DNA of 64,000 bases from JAGVIE01 sp964520905 (GTDB lineage: Bacteria > Bacteroidota > Ignavibacteria > UBA10030 > SZUA-254), in NCBI GenBank assembly GCA_964520905.1, contig CAZFQL010000001.1:186001-250000 (forward strand), written 5' to 3'. Within the stretch, counting starts at the first letter, position 1, and each line of letters begins with the position of its first letter. This document shows, piece by piece, positions 53,711 through 63,359 of the stretch. Made by a program: the position numbers and the translations under genes. The notes beneath the pieces were generated by a model. It saw only the letters and a list, made by a program, of their open reading frames with translations, ran no database searches and was not told the origin of the DNA.

Positions 53711-55180
53711 ATGAATACTGCTGCCAATAGCTACATGCAAAATGATACAATCTCACGCTCGGCAAATTATGGACTGTTTGTTTCTAACACAGGAACAGCA
53801 AACACTTCCTTGAAAATGTATAAATGCGGTGTGAGTTATAACGATGGGAGAGCAATTCAAGTCAATAATGCAAAAATCCTTATATCATATTCACGAATCG
53901 AGAGCAATGAATTGCAATCGATCGGTGTGTCGAATGTTTACGTTTGTAACGGTGGAAAAGTTTATATGGACAGCACACGAATCCAGAATAATATTGGCAG
54001 CGGCATTGATATCAGCGGAACAAACTCAAGAGTTTCACTTAGTATCAATGAAGTAACCAAGGGCTACAATACAGTAACACAAAATGGAGTTGGCGAGATA
54101 TATGTACATAATTCTGCTACTGCATTCCTTGGATATATAGGATCAGGCGGGCCAATAGGAGGATGGAATAATGTATATAATAACGGAACCTACACCGGTC
54201 GTTTAATCAACAATGCCACAACAACAACAGTCCGAGCTCGGTACACTTACTGGGGTACACATAGGCCCAATGAATACGTTGGACCTGTCGATACGCTTTA
54301 TCAACTTGGAAGCGCAGTCAACACACCTTCAAAAACGGTATTTACTCTGCCGGAAGAAGGGCAATTAGCTTATGACCTTGATATACAGGAGATGCTTGAT
54401 TGGTTGAAACAATTAAAGAATGACATTGAAGCGAACAGAGACAATGCAGAAGATGCCTTTTATCAGCTTGCACTTCATGCAGGTCCCGGAGGAGAATATC
54501 AAAGTGTGCTGTCTGTATCGTGGGAAACTTTCTTAAGTACAATCGAGACATCCACGTTACCAGTGAAGCTGAAAATGTTAGCAGTTGGACTTCGCCTTCA
54601 ATCGATGTTGGATCAGAATCAGTTTCGGAGTGCGATTACATTATCGAATCAGATACTAAGCCGGAAAGGTATCACTACCGACATGTGGTTATATTGCCAG
54701 ACCAGAAAGATATTTGCATCAGTTGGACTGGGCGACAGTCTCAACGCTTGGTCAACCTTCAATGGAATAAAGGATTATGGTGGGATTATCGATAGCTCAG
54801 CGATTAAAACGATGGAAGAATATCTCACACTTACAATGGGTCTCAACAACGGAAAAGTTGCCAGTGTAAATAATCCGTTCGGGAATAACGATGAGAGTAC
54901 TGACGGCATAAAACCCACAGTATATTCACTTGTGCAGAATTATCCAAACCCATTCAATCCCCTAACTCTCATCCAGTATGGACTGCCGGAGCAATCACAT
55001 GTAACACTGAAAATCTATGATATACTTGGTCGTGAAGTTAGAACACTTGTCGACGAAGTCCAGGAAGAAGGGTACAGGTCGGTAATGTTTGATGCAAGCA
55101 GTATACCAAGCGGTGTATATTTCTACCGTATACAGGCGGGCGGCTTCAACGATATAAAGAAAATGGTACTTGTCCGATAG
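53711..55180 (+). CDS. C-terminal part of the split metzincin: beta-helix and T9SS sorting domain
   Basis: The 489 residues from the first ATG after the stop are in frame with the upstream part. A right-handed beta-helix (~1-200) is seen from repeated short strands and Asn turns. A helical linker (~225-390) follows, then the T9SS C-terminal domain with NYPNPFNPLTLIQYGLPEQS and YRIQAGGFNDIKKMVLVR. Without the N-terminal signal peptide this part could not be exported on its own. A terminator follows. Confidence 0.75.
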   Translation: MNTAANSYMQNDTISRSANYGLFVSNTGTANTSLKMYKCGVSYNDGRAIQVNNAKILISYSRIESNELQSIGVSNVYVCNGGKVYMDSTRIQNNIGSGIDISGTNSRVSLSINEVTKGYNTVTQNGVGEIYVHNSATAFLGYIGSGGPIGGWNNVYNNGTYTGRLINNATTTTVRARYTYWGTHRPNEYVGPVDTLYQLGSAVNTPSKTVFTLPEEGQLAYDLDIQEMLDWLKQLKNDIEANRDNAEDAFYQLALHAGPGGEYQSVLSVSWETFLSTIETSTLPVKLKMLAVGLRLQSMLDQNQFRSAITLSNQILSRKGITTDMWLYCQTRKIFASVGLGDSLNAWSTFNGIKDYGGIIDSSAIKTMEEYLTLTMGLNNGKVASVNNPFGNNDESTDGIKPTVYSLVQNYPNPFNPLTLIQYGLPEQSHVTLKIYDILGREVRTLVDEVQEEGYRSVMFDASSIPSGVYFYRIQAGGFNDIKKMVLVR

Positions 55181-55203
55181 TATTATCTTAATTAACGTAA
55201 CAC

Positions 55204-55236
55204 AAGCCGGCTCGGATAACGGGTCGGCTTTTATTT
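55204..55236. terminator. Hairpin terminator between convergent genes
   Basis: AGCCGGCTCG and CGGGTCGGCT pair with two weak positions over a five-base loop, followed by TTTATTTT. It separates the split metzincin gene from the convergent nuclease-like gene. Confidence 0.7.
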
Positions 55237-56349
55237 TGCCAAAATCATCTTTCGCGTCTCGGAGATATTACCAACCTGCAATCGATAATAATAGGTTCCG
55301 CTTGCAATACCGGAAGCATTCCATTTAACATCGTAACTTCCTTGCTGTTTTGTCTCATCGATCAGAGTCGCTATCTCTCTGCCGATTGCATCGTACACTT
55401 TTAAACTGACGTGACTCCAATCTCCGATTTGAAATCTGAAATCTGTTGTCGGGTTGAACGGATTCGGGTGGTTTTGTTCCAGCGTGAATGATCGCGGGCG
55501 CAAACCGGTTGCTTCATTAACTGCGTTGATCACTTGCGCATTATACCATGCGGTATACCACAATGATGCCAAAGCAACCGTTGCCTGCTGGATTTCATCC
55601 TTAGTAAAACCTCCGGTTTTTTGCCAGAGAGCTTCATAGTAAGCCGCCGGCGGTGTTCCGGAACCGTTCCATCCTGAAATAATCTTCGATAAAGAATCAG
55701 CCGCAATCAACGTATCGACAAGTGAATTTGAATGATATATAAAATTAAAAACGTAATCGAGCGGCGCAGTAATATATTGAATTGAATCGGGATGAACGGT
55801 AATATACGACTGATAGGTGTTGATCATCTGTGATTCATAACGGAAATGCAATCCGCCGGGATTGTAATTGACGGTACAATGAAGCGGCTGATGTCCATCG
55901 GCAACATAATGACCGAGATCGCTCATGGTGGTTTCCACTTTGACCATATCGCCCCTCGAGAGCTGTGCGGTCAACGAATCCAGCACCATCGCTATTGCCC
56001 ATGGCAGCGTACCCTGGCTTTTTACATAAGCTCTTCCGTATAAAATTATCATGGAATCGAGACTATGCGGGAGGTTGAGATAATCGGGATAGATATCGAT
56101 ATCGAGGTAGTGTCTTGTATCTTCTGCAAAGAACGAAGTGTCGCTGTAATCTTTCCGGTAATCGGCATCGGATGCGTGTGCCTGATAAAAAAGACTATCG
56201 GCTTTAAGTGCAGACATGGATCCGGGCAGATGCATGACGGCTTTTAGGTTGATTAATTTGTGCGCGGTAGAACCCCACGCATATGCGAAGTTCAGTGAAA
56301 GGAATAAAAGTGGCAGGCATCCGATAAGGATGCTTATATAGCGTTTCAT
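55231..56349 (-). CDS. S1/P1-nuclease / phospholipase C-like zinc protein with T9SS domain
   Basis: The 372-residue protein has a signal peptide ending AYA, so the mature N-terminus is WGSTAHKL, the Trp-containing tri-zinc site of S1/P1 nucleases and bacterial phospholipase C. HASDADY and DLGHYVADGHQPLHCTVNY give the further His and Asp ligands. A T9SS C-terminal domain (~290-372) has NHPNPFNPTTDFRFQIGDW. The substrate (nucleic acid or phospholipid) is not decided. It is exported to the surface or medium. Confidence 0.85.
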   Translation of the reverse strand: MKRYISILIGCLPLLFLSLNFAYAWGSTAHKLINLKAVMHLPGSMSALKADSLFYQAHASDADYRKDYSDTSFFAEDTRHYLDIDIYPDYLNLPHSLDSMIILYGRAYVKSQGTLPWAIAMVLDSLTAQLSRGDMVKVETTMSDLGHYVADGHQPLHCTVNYNPGGLHFRYESQMINTYQSYITVHPDSIQYITAPLDYVFNFIYHSNSLVDTLIAADSLSKIISGWNGSGTPPAAYYEALWQKTGGFTKDEIQQATVALASLWYTAWYNAQVINAVNEATGLRPRSFTLEQNHPNPFNPTTDFRFQIGDWSHVSLKVYDAIGREIATLIDETKQQGSYDVKWNASGIASGTYYYRLQVGNISETRKMILAK

Positions 56350-56362
56350 CGGGATCTTTCTT

Positions 56363-58792
56363 TTAGGTTGAGAGCGCTTTCCAGTGAGTTGCGTATTGAG
56401 TTAAGGTCTGGTCAACAAGATAATGGATGGATCCTTTTTCGAAAGAACCGTCTTTTAGTCGTTTACCAGCGGGGAGATCGGTAAGGATTTCAATCCCCTC
56501 GTTTATTGTTTTGATTGCATAAATGTGGAACTTGCCTTTTGCTGCGGCTTCAATAATATCCTGACGCAGCATGAGATCTTTTTTATTCTGATGAGGAATA
56601 AGAACGCCTTCTTTACCGGTCAGTCCGCGTTTTTTACAGATATCAAAGAAACCTTCAATCTTTTGGTTCACACCACCGATAGGTTGAATTTCACCTTTCT
56701 GGTTCACGGAACCGGTAACACTAATATACTGATGCAGAGGAACATCTGCAAGACTGGAAAGTATCGCGTAAATTTCGGTTGATGATGCGCTGTCGCCGTC
56801 AACGCCGCCGTAATTTTGCTCGAAGGTAATACTTGCATTCATCGTGAGCGGTTTGTTAAGTGCGTACATACCGTGAAGGTATCCGCTGATGATCAGCACG
56901 CCTTTGTTATGCGTAGGTCCGCTCATCTCGGCTTCACGCTCGATGTTAATGATGCCTACTCTTCCTATGGAGGTTCTTGCCGTGATGCGTGTTGGAATGC
57001 CGAACATATATTCCCGCATGTCGAGAACCGATAAACCATTGACCTGACCGATAACATCGCCGTCCGTATCGATCATCAACGTTCCTTCGTCTATCATTTC
57101 TTTCATTTTATCTTCTACCAGCTTGACGCGCTCGATCCGTTCATCGATTGCCTTCTGTACGTGTTCCTTTGTGATTATAGAACTTTTGCCGTTGAGCGCC
57201 CAGTAATTTGCTTCACGCGCAAGGTCGGCAATAACATTGAATCGGGTGGAAAGTTTATTTTGTCTGCCGGCAAGGCGCACGCCATATTCGATCACTGCTG
57301 CGATTCCGGAGTGATCGAACGGCTTGAGTTTCTCATCGTCGCAGATCATCTTGATGAAGTGAACATACTTGTCGATAGTTTGCGGCTGCTTAGGCATCTC
57401 GGTATCAAAATCTGCGCGGATTTTAAATATCTTTTTAAAGTCATCATCCTGATCGTATAGGAGAAAATATATATAAGCATCACCCAGCATCACAACCTTT
57501 ACATCGATGTCTATAGGTTCCGGTTTGAATGCCGAGTTGGTTCCGAAGAGCCCGCTTTCAATCGGCTGGATTTCGAGTAAGCCGTTGCGTAAAGTGCGCT
57601 TCAATGTCTGCCATACACCCTGTTCAACAAGCGCATCGAGAGCATTGATGACGAGAAACCCGCCGTCTGCTTTCAGCAGAGATCCCGATTTGATGAGCGT
57701 GAAATCTGTTCGCCAAATTCCGTTTCTATCTATCTCCCGTTCGATTGTTCCGAATATATTTTTAAAACGAGGATTTGTTTCTATTACGATTGGAACACCC
57801 TCGGTTCTCGAGTTATCGACAACGACATTTACCTGATACTCTACGAATGTATCTTCTTCTATCTGCTGTACCTGCGATAACCCGGGTATTTGCTGTGCCG
57901 GTTCTTCAGGTCGGAACCGGTTGAAATCGCTTCTGACGCTTTCCTGAACATCTTCAAGGTAACGTAGAAGCTTTTCGTTCTTGTATTTTACATGAATATC
58001 TTTGATATGGTCTTTCACGATAGGCAGTATGAACCGCTCCGAGAGTTCGTTTACAGATTCTTTAGCTTTCCGCTCGATATTCCTGAGCTCACGCAGCATA
58101 AACTCCATCTGTCCTTCGAGCAATGTTCGGTCTTTCATCATTTGCTCGACCTGTTCTTTCGTTACTTTTCCTTCCTTCACAAATGTATCGAGCTGTTCGA
58201 ACGCTATCGGCTGTTTATCGATAACGGGTGCGATATCCGGTCGCATGGTTGGACCAACCTGCACTTGAATAACCTCGAAGCCGCGTTCCCTGACTTTTTG
58301 TTCGAAATCTTTCAACACACTCCGCTGTCGTTCCTGAAAAAATTCCATAGACCGTTTTCGCTCTTCCTTGAAACGCCTGCTCTCGAATACTGATGGAATG
58401 TCTTTGAGAAGTTCCTGCACGAAATTTTCCATATCTTCCTGAAATTTTATACCATGCCCGGCGGGAAGTGAAATGAGTATAGGTTGATCGCTGTTCTGGA
58501 AGTTGTGCACGTAACAGTGATCTTTCAATGGAATTTTTTTACGGTGAAACTCCGATAGAAGCCGCTTAATCGTTGTCATGCGTCCCGTGCCGGAGAAGCC
58601 GGTGACGAACACATTGTATCCGGGATGCTTCATCTCCAAGCCGAGCTGAAGCGCACGCAATGCGCGATCCTGACCGATGATTTCTTTTGTGGGTTTAACT
58701 TCGTCTGTCGATTTGACTTTCAGACTTTTCGGGTCACAGCGCCAGCGAAGCTGATCGACAGGCACCTCTCTGCTTGATTTAGATTTTGCCAT
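56363..58792 (-). CDS. LonB/LonC-like ATP-dependent protease (AAA_32 family)
   Basis: The 809-residue protein starts MAKSKSSREVPVDQLRW. The P-loop is atypical (GFSGTGRMTTI, ~65-75); a long helical insert (~130-300) follows, and later AAA elements near GGFLVINALDALVEQGVW. The Lon-type protease domain is at the end, with Ser668 (GGVDGDSASS) and Lys711 (GGVNQKIEGF). This is the AAA_32/Lon_C type found beside ordinary Lon in many bacteria. It is 36 bases ahead of the nuclease-like gene on the same strand. Confidence 0.9.
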   Translation of the reverse strand: MAKSKSSREVPVDQLRWRCDPKSLKVKSTDEVKPTKEIIGQDRALRALQLGLEMKHPGYNVFVTGFSGTGRMTTIKRLLSEFHRKKIPLKDHCYVHNFQNSDQPILISLPAGHGIKFQEDMENFVQELLKDIPSVFESRRFKEERKRSMEFFQERQRSVLKDFEQKVRERGFEVIQVQVGPTMRPDIAPVIDKQPIAFEQLDTFVKEGKVTKEQVEQMMKDRTLLEGQMEFMLRELRNIERKAKESVNELSERFILPIVKDHIKDIHVKYKNEKLLRYLEDVQESVRSDFNRFRPEEPAQQIPGLSQVQQIEEDTFVEYQVNVVVDNSRTEGVPIVIETNPRFKNIFGTIEREIDRNGIWRTDFTLIKSGSLLKADGGFLVINALDALVEQGVWQTLKRTLRNGLLEIQPIESGLFGTNSAFKPEPIDIDVKVVMLGDAYIYFLLYDQDDDFKKIFKIRADFDTEMPKQPQTIDKYVHFIKMICDDEKLKPFDHSGIAAVIEYGVRLAGRQNKLSTRFNVIADLAREANYWALNGKSSIITKEHVQKAIDERIERVKLVEDKMKEMIDEGTLMIDTDGDVIGQVNGLSVLDMREYMFGIPTRITARTSIGRVGIINIEREAEMSGPTHNKGVLIISGYLHGMYALNKPLTMNASITFEQNYGGVDGDSASSTEIYAILSSLADVPLHQYISVTGSVNQKGEIQPIGGVNQKIEGFFDICKKRGLTGKEGVLIPHQNKKDLMLRQDIIEAAAKGKFHIYAIKTINEGIEILTDLPAGKRLKDGSFEKGSIHYLVDQTLTQYATHWKALST

Positions 58793-58834
58793 AACCGTAG
58801 ATTTTATGTGAGGAAGTTTGAAACATTGTTATTC

Positions 58835-58863
58835 AAAATAAGAACGTTCCCGGTAAATGGCAA
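58835..58863 (-). promoter_or_regulatory. Promoter of the Lon-like gene (twin of 50035-50063)
   Basis: On the minus strand TTGCCA (58858-58863), 17 bases, TATTTT (58835-58840), 43 bases from the ATG. The spacer shares TTTAC and AACGTTCT with the promoter at 50035. Confidence 0.55.
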
Positions 58864-58942
58864 ATTGGAGATGATAATACGAAGAGATTATGTTGAGGAT
58901 GATCTTATTATCTAATTACTTTCCCAATCACTTATCACATTT

Positions 58943-60160
58943 TTAATATTCCTTCCTGTTCGCGTACATATTGAGAAGCAGTCCCGCCATAATCATATTC
59001 GTCAAAAGATTCGAGCCGCCATAGCTTAAGAATGGAAGAGGCACACCGACAACGGGCATTATACCCATCGACATACCTATGTTGATTATAGTGTGCGTGG
59101 CGAATGCTGCTACAATACCAATTGCAACCAAGCTTGCATACCGGCTTTTAACCATCGAGGCAATTTGCACTCCACGGATGAGAAACAGCGTAAGAAAAAG
59201 CAGAATTGCAAACGCACCCATAAATCCGAATTCTTCGCTCGGCACACAGTAAATAAAATCAGTCCACTGCGCAGGGATAAAGTTTAACTGCGTTTGCGAT
59301 CCTTGTAGAAATCCTTTACCGAACAATCCACCGGAGCCGATAGCAATCTTCGACTGGATGACATTGTACCCCGCACCGAGCGGGTCTGCATCAGGATTGA
59401 GGAATGTTACGATGCGCTTTTGCTGGTGCGGTGCGAGCTTCCCAAAGATAAATTGAACAGAAACGCCCATGAGAACCGTCAGCGAAAATACCATTGCCGC
59501 CGCAAGATGATTCTGGCGCAGTAAAAATAGTGTTACAAATGTAACTGCAATAACGATCAAGAACGGAGTAGTGCCGAATAGCGAGGCAATAACCGCCGCA
59601 AATGGAGCGATCATAGTCATCATCAAAAAATTGGAAGCACCTGCCCAATATAAAATAATCACAAGTATGCCGAGATATATAATTGCAGTTCCAACATCGG
59701 GCTGAAGAACTATGAGAAGAACAGGCAGCAGAACAAATCCCAACGTAATTGAGAGATGTTTGAAACGATTGAGATTGACATGACGTTCAGACAGATATGA
59801 TGCGAGCGCAAGAATAGTAGTTACTTTAACAATCTCGGATGGCTGTAATCCGAACCCTGCAACGCCGAACCAGCTCTTGGAACCTGCGACCATTTTTCCG
59901 GCAATTAGTACGACTATCAGGAATAAAATTGAAAAACCGTATAACGGATAAGATAACAACTGGAGCGTACGGAAAGGTATAACCATGATAATGAGCATCA
60001 GGAGAATTCCGATGCCTGTCCAGATCAATTGCCGATTAAAATACATTGAGGCGCCTGCGTCGTACGTCGCGCTGTACACGGAAGCAATACCGATTGCCAG
60101 CAGTAGCAGGGTAGGGGCAATCGTTTTAAGATCAACATTATCTTTAAACCAGGTATCCAT
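58943..60160 (-). CDS. rodA: Rod-shape peptidoglycan polymerase RodA
   Basis: A 405-residue SEDS protein with ten membrane helices. The conserved GLQPSEIVK and QPDVGTAI segments, the long extracellular loop with GYNVIQSKIAIGSGGLFGKG, and VGVPLPFLSYGGSNLL near the end are all present. RodA polymerises glycan strands with PBP2. Its ATG overlaps the mrdA stop by one base (TGATG), so the two are coupled. Confidence 0.96.
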   Translation of the reverse strand: MDTWFKDNVDLKTIAPTLLLLAIGIASVYSATYDAGASMYFNRQLIWTGIGILLMLIIMVIPFRTLQLLSYPLYGFSILFLIVVLIAGKMVAGSKSWFGVAGFGLQPSEIVKVTTILALASYLSERHVNLNRFKHLSITLGFVLLPVLLIVLQPDVGTAIIYLGILVIILYWAGASNFLMMTMIAPFAAVIASLFGTTPFLIVIAVTFVTLFLLRQNHLAAAMVFSLTVLMGVSVQFIFGKLAPHQQKRIVTFLNPDADPLGAGYNVIQSKIAIGSGGLFGKGFLQGSQTQLNFIPAQWTDFIYCVPSEEFGFMGAFAILLFLTLFLIRGVQIASMVKSRYASLVAIGIVAAFATHTIINIGMSMGIMPVVGVPLPFLSYGGSNLLTNMIMAGLLLNMYANRKEY

Positions 60161-61980
60161 CAGTCTCCTGTATCTGCATTCTTTTCATCGGCAGCGACTA
60201 TGCCCTGCGGATTATTACGGATGAGAGATCCATATAAATATTGTTCGATACATAACCCGGCTATCGGCGCGGCGAATGCGCCGCCGTAACCGGCATTCTC
60301 TACTAAAACACAGATAGCGATCTTCGGGTTTTCACGCGGCGCAAAACCAATGAACCATGCGTGGTCTTTTTTACCGTGCGGGGTTTGTGCTGTGCCGGTT
60401 TTCCCGCAGACAGCGATTCCTTTGACTTTAGCCGCCTGTCCTGTTCCACCCGGTTCGTTCACACATCGGTACATTCCATCTTGGAGTATGTCCCAAACCC
60501 AATCTGAGATTTCCATTTTCCGCGTCTCAGTTGGTACAATTTGTATTTCACCTGTGTCTTTATCCTTGATTCTCAGGACTGCATGTGGCGTATGATAATA
60601 TCCTTTGTTGGCAAGTGTAGCGGTGTAGTTTGCCATCTGAATCGGCGAAACACCAACTTCTCCCTGTCCGATACTCAGACTGACGAGATACCCTTGCGTC
60701 CATCTGCCTTTTCCATAAACGCGGTCGAAGTACTCATCAGATGGAAGCAATCCGGGATTTTCTTCAAGTATATCTATTCCAGTCGGCGAGCCGAAGCCGA
60801 AGTCTCGTCCATAGCGTGTCCATCGCTCTAAACCGGTCTTAAGCATTAATTGATAAAAGAATACGTTGCACGATCGCTGAATTGCTTCGACGACGTTTGT
60901 TGAGCCGTGAATGTGCAGATCACGAAAGATTTTATTGCCGAAACGAAAAGCGCCGGTGCAGTTAACGCGCCAATTGGTATTAATGACTCCTTCTTCCAGC
61001 GCTGCGGCGGCAAGAACCATCTTGAATGTTGATCCAGGCGGATACCTTGTAAGAGTCGCGCGATTGAAAAGTGGTTTACTTTCATCCGTGCTTAGACCCT
61101 TCCAGACATCCCAGGGCGTTACACTGCCGAACGATGTCAGATCGTAATCTGGTTTGCTAACAAGCGCAAGCACACCGCCGTCATTCGGATCAATTGCCAC
61201 AATCGCGCCTCGTCTATCGCTAAGAAGAGATTCTGCGAGGGCTTGCAGGTCTGAGTCGAGCGCAAGATAAAGATCGCTGCCTTCGCGAACGGCAATATCG
61301 TTTTTTCCGTCGTTGAAATTGCCGAGCATTTGGCCCAGCGCGTTCACTGTTAGAAGCTCATATCCTTTTTGTCCGCGGAGATAGCGCTCGTAAGCCGCTT
61401 CCAACCCGCTTGCGCCGATATTGTCGCCCGGGCGGTATTCATTTCCCATCTCTATTAGCTGCTGATCTGAAATTTCTTTCGTGTATCCGAACAGATGAGT
61501 CGCTTTAGCGCTCGTCGGATAAAACCGCTTGGATTCAATCTGATAATCGACGCCAACAAATTTCTCTTTATTCTCTTCGATGATGGAAAGCGTCTTGAAA
61601 TCAATATCTCTTTTTATTTTTACAGGTGCGAAACGGTTGTATTTGATTCCCCTAACGATCTTTTCTTTGATGAAAGCAGTATCGAGTTGCAGGATTTTAG
61701 AGAGGAAGTCAAAATTATCGGTTCGCAATTCTGCGGGTGTAATGGTAACGCTATACGAGGGTCGGTTATCTACGATGAGCTTTCCTTTTCGATCAATCAG
61801 CAATCCCCGGATAGGATCGCGGGCGATTTGCCGGATACTGTTCTCTTCGGATTTTTTTCCGTATACATCCGAATACAGAAGCTGAAGCTGAACAAGCCGC
61901 AGGAAGAAGACCGCAAATACAATGCCGATGGCGATGAAGAAAACAATTTTTCGGGAAGATAATTCAATGAATTCTGACAT
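60160..61980 (-). CDS. mrdA: Penicillin-binding protein 2
   Basis: The start at 61980 (MSEFIELSSRKIVFF) follows the mreD stop by one base and gives 606 residues; a longer frame would overlap mreD. There is a membrane helix (~10-35), a dimerisation domain, and a transpeptidase domain with the catalytic Ser in PPGSTFKMV, the SCN box in SCNVFFY and KTGTAQTPHGKKDHAWF. It cross-links peptidoglycan during elongation with RodA. Confidence 0.95.
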   Translation of the reverse strand: MSEFIELSSRKIVFFIAIGIVFAVFFLRLVQLQLLYSDVYGKKSEENSIRQIARDPIRGLLIDRKGKLIVDNRPSYSVTITPAELRTDNFDFLSKILQLDTAFIKEKIVRGIKYNRFAPVKIKRDIDFKTLSIIEENKEKFVGVDYQIESKRFYPTSAKATHLFGYTKEISDQQLIEMGNEYRPGDNIGASGLEAAYERYLRGQKGYELLTVNALGQMLGNFNDGKNDIAVREGSDLYLALDSDLQALAESLLSDRRGAIVAIDPNDGGVLALVSKPDYDLTSFGSVTPWDVWKGLSTDESKPLFNRATLTRYPPGSTFKMVLAAAALEEGVINTNWRVNCTGAFRFGNKIFRDLHIHGSTNVVEAIQRSCNVFFYQLMLKTGLERWTRYGRDFGFGSPTGIDILEENPGLLPSDEYFDRVYGKGRWTQGYLVSLSIGQGEVGVSPIQMANYTATLANKGYYHTPHAVLRIKDKDTGEIQIVPTETRKMEISDWVWDILQDGMYRCVNEPGGTGQAAKVKGIAVCGKTGTAQTPHGKKDHAWFIGFAPRENPKIAICVLVENAGYGGAFAAPIAGLCIEQYLYGSLIRNNPQGIVAADEKNADTGD

Positions 61981-61981
61981 A

Positions 61982-62467
61982 TCAGTAAATATACTTCCTT
62001 GAAAAACCGAACATCGGAAGAAATGCCAGAGCGGCAGTGTAGAATGTGGTTGCAAGACCGAACTGGAAAATTGCCCGCAACAAACCTATGTCGCTTCCGC
62101 GTGTGAAGGCGATGAAATATATCGAGTTATGGATAAGCGAAACGAGCAAAACGATCAGAACAAATCGGTAACTGCCGAGAGTTGCCGGCGCTTTATTCTC
62201 TCCGAAAAAATAACCGGCGGTAAATCCGGCAATCGTTTTTGTCAGTGCGGCGAGACCGATAAAATTTCCGGTTGTCAAATCGAATAATAATCCGATTATG
62301 AATCCCCATAAGGTCGCATGAAGCTGTCCCCTTTTTAGTGCGATGTAAACGATCCAGATTATAAGAATGTCGGGCGTTATGCCTTCGAGAGAAAGCAATT
62401 TGAATACTTGTGTCTGGATGATAATAAGAAAAAAGGTCAGGAAAAGATATTTAATCTGCCGCGTCAT
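61982..62467 (-). CDS. mreD: Rod shape-determining protein MreD
   Basis: A 161-residue protein with about five to six membrane helices and few charged residues; DILIIWIVYIALKRGQLHATLWGFIIGLLFDLTTG is typical of MreD. It overlaps mreC by four bases. It helps anchor the MreBCD-PBP2-RodA complex. Confidence 0.9.
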   Translation of the reverse strand: MTRQIKYLFLTFFLIIIQTQVFKLLSLEGITPDILIIWIVYIALKRGQLHATLWGFIIGLLFDLTTGNFIGLAALTKTIAGFTAGYFFGENKAPATLGSYRFVLIVLLVSLIHNSIYFIAFTRGSDIGLLRAIFQFGLATTFYTAALAFLPMFGFSRKYIY

Positions 62468-63300
62468 TTTCTGGGCCGAATGATTTTCTTTTCAATGGAT
62501 ACACGCTCCGAATCGACCTGTGTAATTACGATGAATACCTGTTCCAGTGAGGAAAAGTCGACGCTGGGAATAACATCAATATCTTTGAATAGGCTCCCGC
62601 TCTTTTCACTTATCCTGGAGACAAATCCGATTTTAATATCGGCAGGGAATAGATTGCTGTACTCCGATGTAGTAATGATGTCACCTTCACGCACATCCTG
62701 CGTTTTAGAAACATTCTTGAGTTTCAGAACCTCTCCGCCGTCCCATGCAATAATTCCATCAATACGGCTTCGTTGAATCTTGGCGCTCGCCCGAAAATCT
62801 TTGTTCAGCATAAGCTGTCCTATGGAATACCGAGCGCTTGTTGCTATCAGTTTTCCCACGAGTCCTTTTTCAGAAATAATCGGCATATCAGATCGTACGC
62901 CGCCGTTTTCACCTGTGTTCAAAGTAACCGTATTCCGGAGAAGGTGAAGGCTTTTGCCGACAATATCGGCAGTGATCAGTTTAATATCACTGCGCTCTTT
63001 CAATCCGAGCATTGAGCGAAGACGTATGTTTTCCAGACGCGCTTCGCGAAGCCGGTTAACTTCATCGGATAAATTTACGTTTAACTGCCGCAGTATTTCA
63101 TTCTCTCGTTTCAGTTCGAATACATTCGGAATGATTGAAAGTGCGTCCTGGAATATCCCGAGAAAACCGACTGTATACGAACGAAACGCCCTAATCTGGA
63201 CATTGTCATTTGAGCCGAGAAGGATTAACGAAAAGATAATAAGGAGTGTAAGAACGAAGTATTCCTTGAACAACAATATGATATTGATTAGCCTTTGCAT
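62464..63300 (-). CDS. mreC: Rod shape-determining protein MreC
   Basis: The 278-residue protein has one N-terminal membrane helix (~12-30), a coiled coil (~60-95, RENEILRQLNVNLSDEVNRL) and two beta domains in the periplasm, with GENGGVRSDMPIISEKGLVG and EGDIITTSEYSNLFPADIKIG, both conserved in MreC. It couples MreB filaments to PBP2. Confidence 0.94.
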   Translation of the reverse strand: MQRLINIILLFKEYFVLTLLIIFSLILLGSNDNVQIRAFRSYTVGFLGIFQDALSIIPNVFELKRENEILRQLNVNLSDEVNRLREARLENIRLRSMLGLKERSDIKLITADIVGKSLHLLRNTVTLNTGENGGVRSDMPIISEKGLVGKLIATSARYSIGQLMLNKDFRASAKIQRSRIDGIIAWDGGEVLKLKNVSKTQDVREGDIITTSEYSNLFPADIKIGFVSRISEKSGSLFKDIDVIPSVDFSSLEQVFIVITQVDSERVSIEKKIIRPRK

Positions 63301-63359
63301 GTATAGCTAAGAGCGGTAACAAGCGATTCTTGGGTATGCATAATCGACGCTCAGCGCTC

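Noticed and set aside
61981..62055. Longer start for mrdA
   Set aside because: It would overlap mreD by over 70 bases and adds a segment without the expected short cytoplasmic tail.
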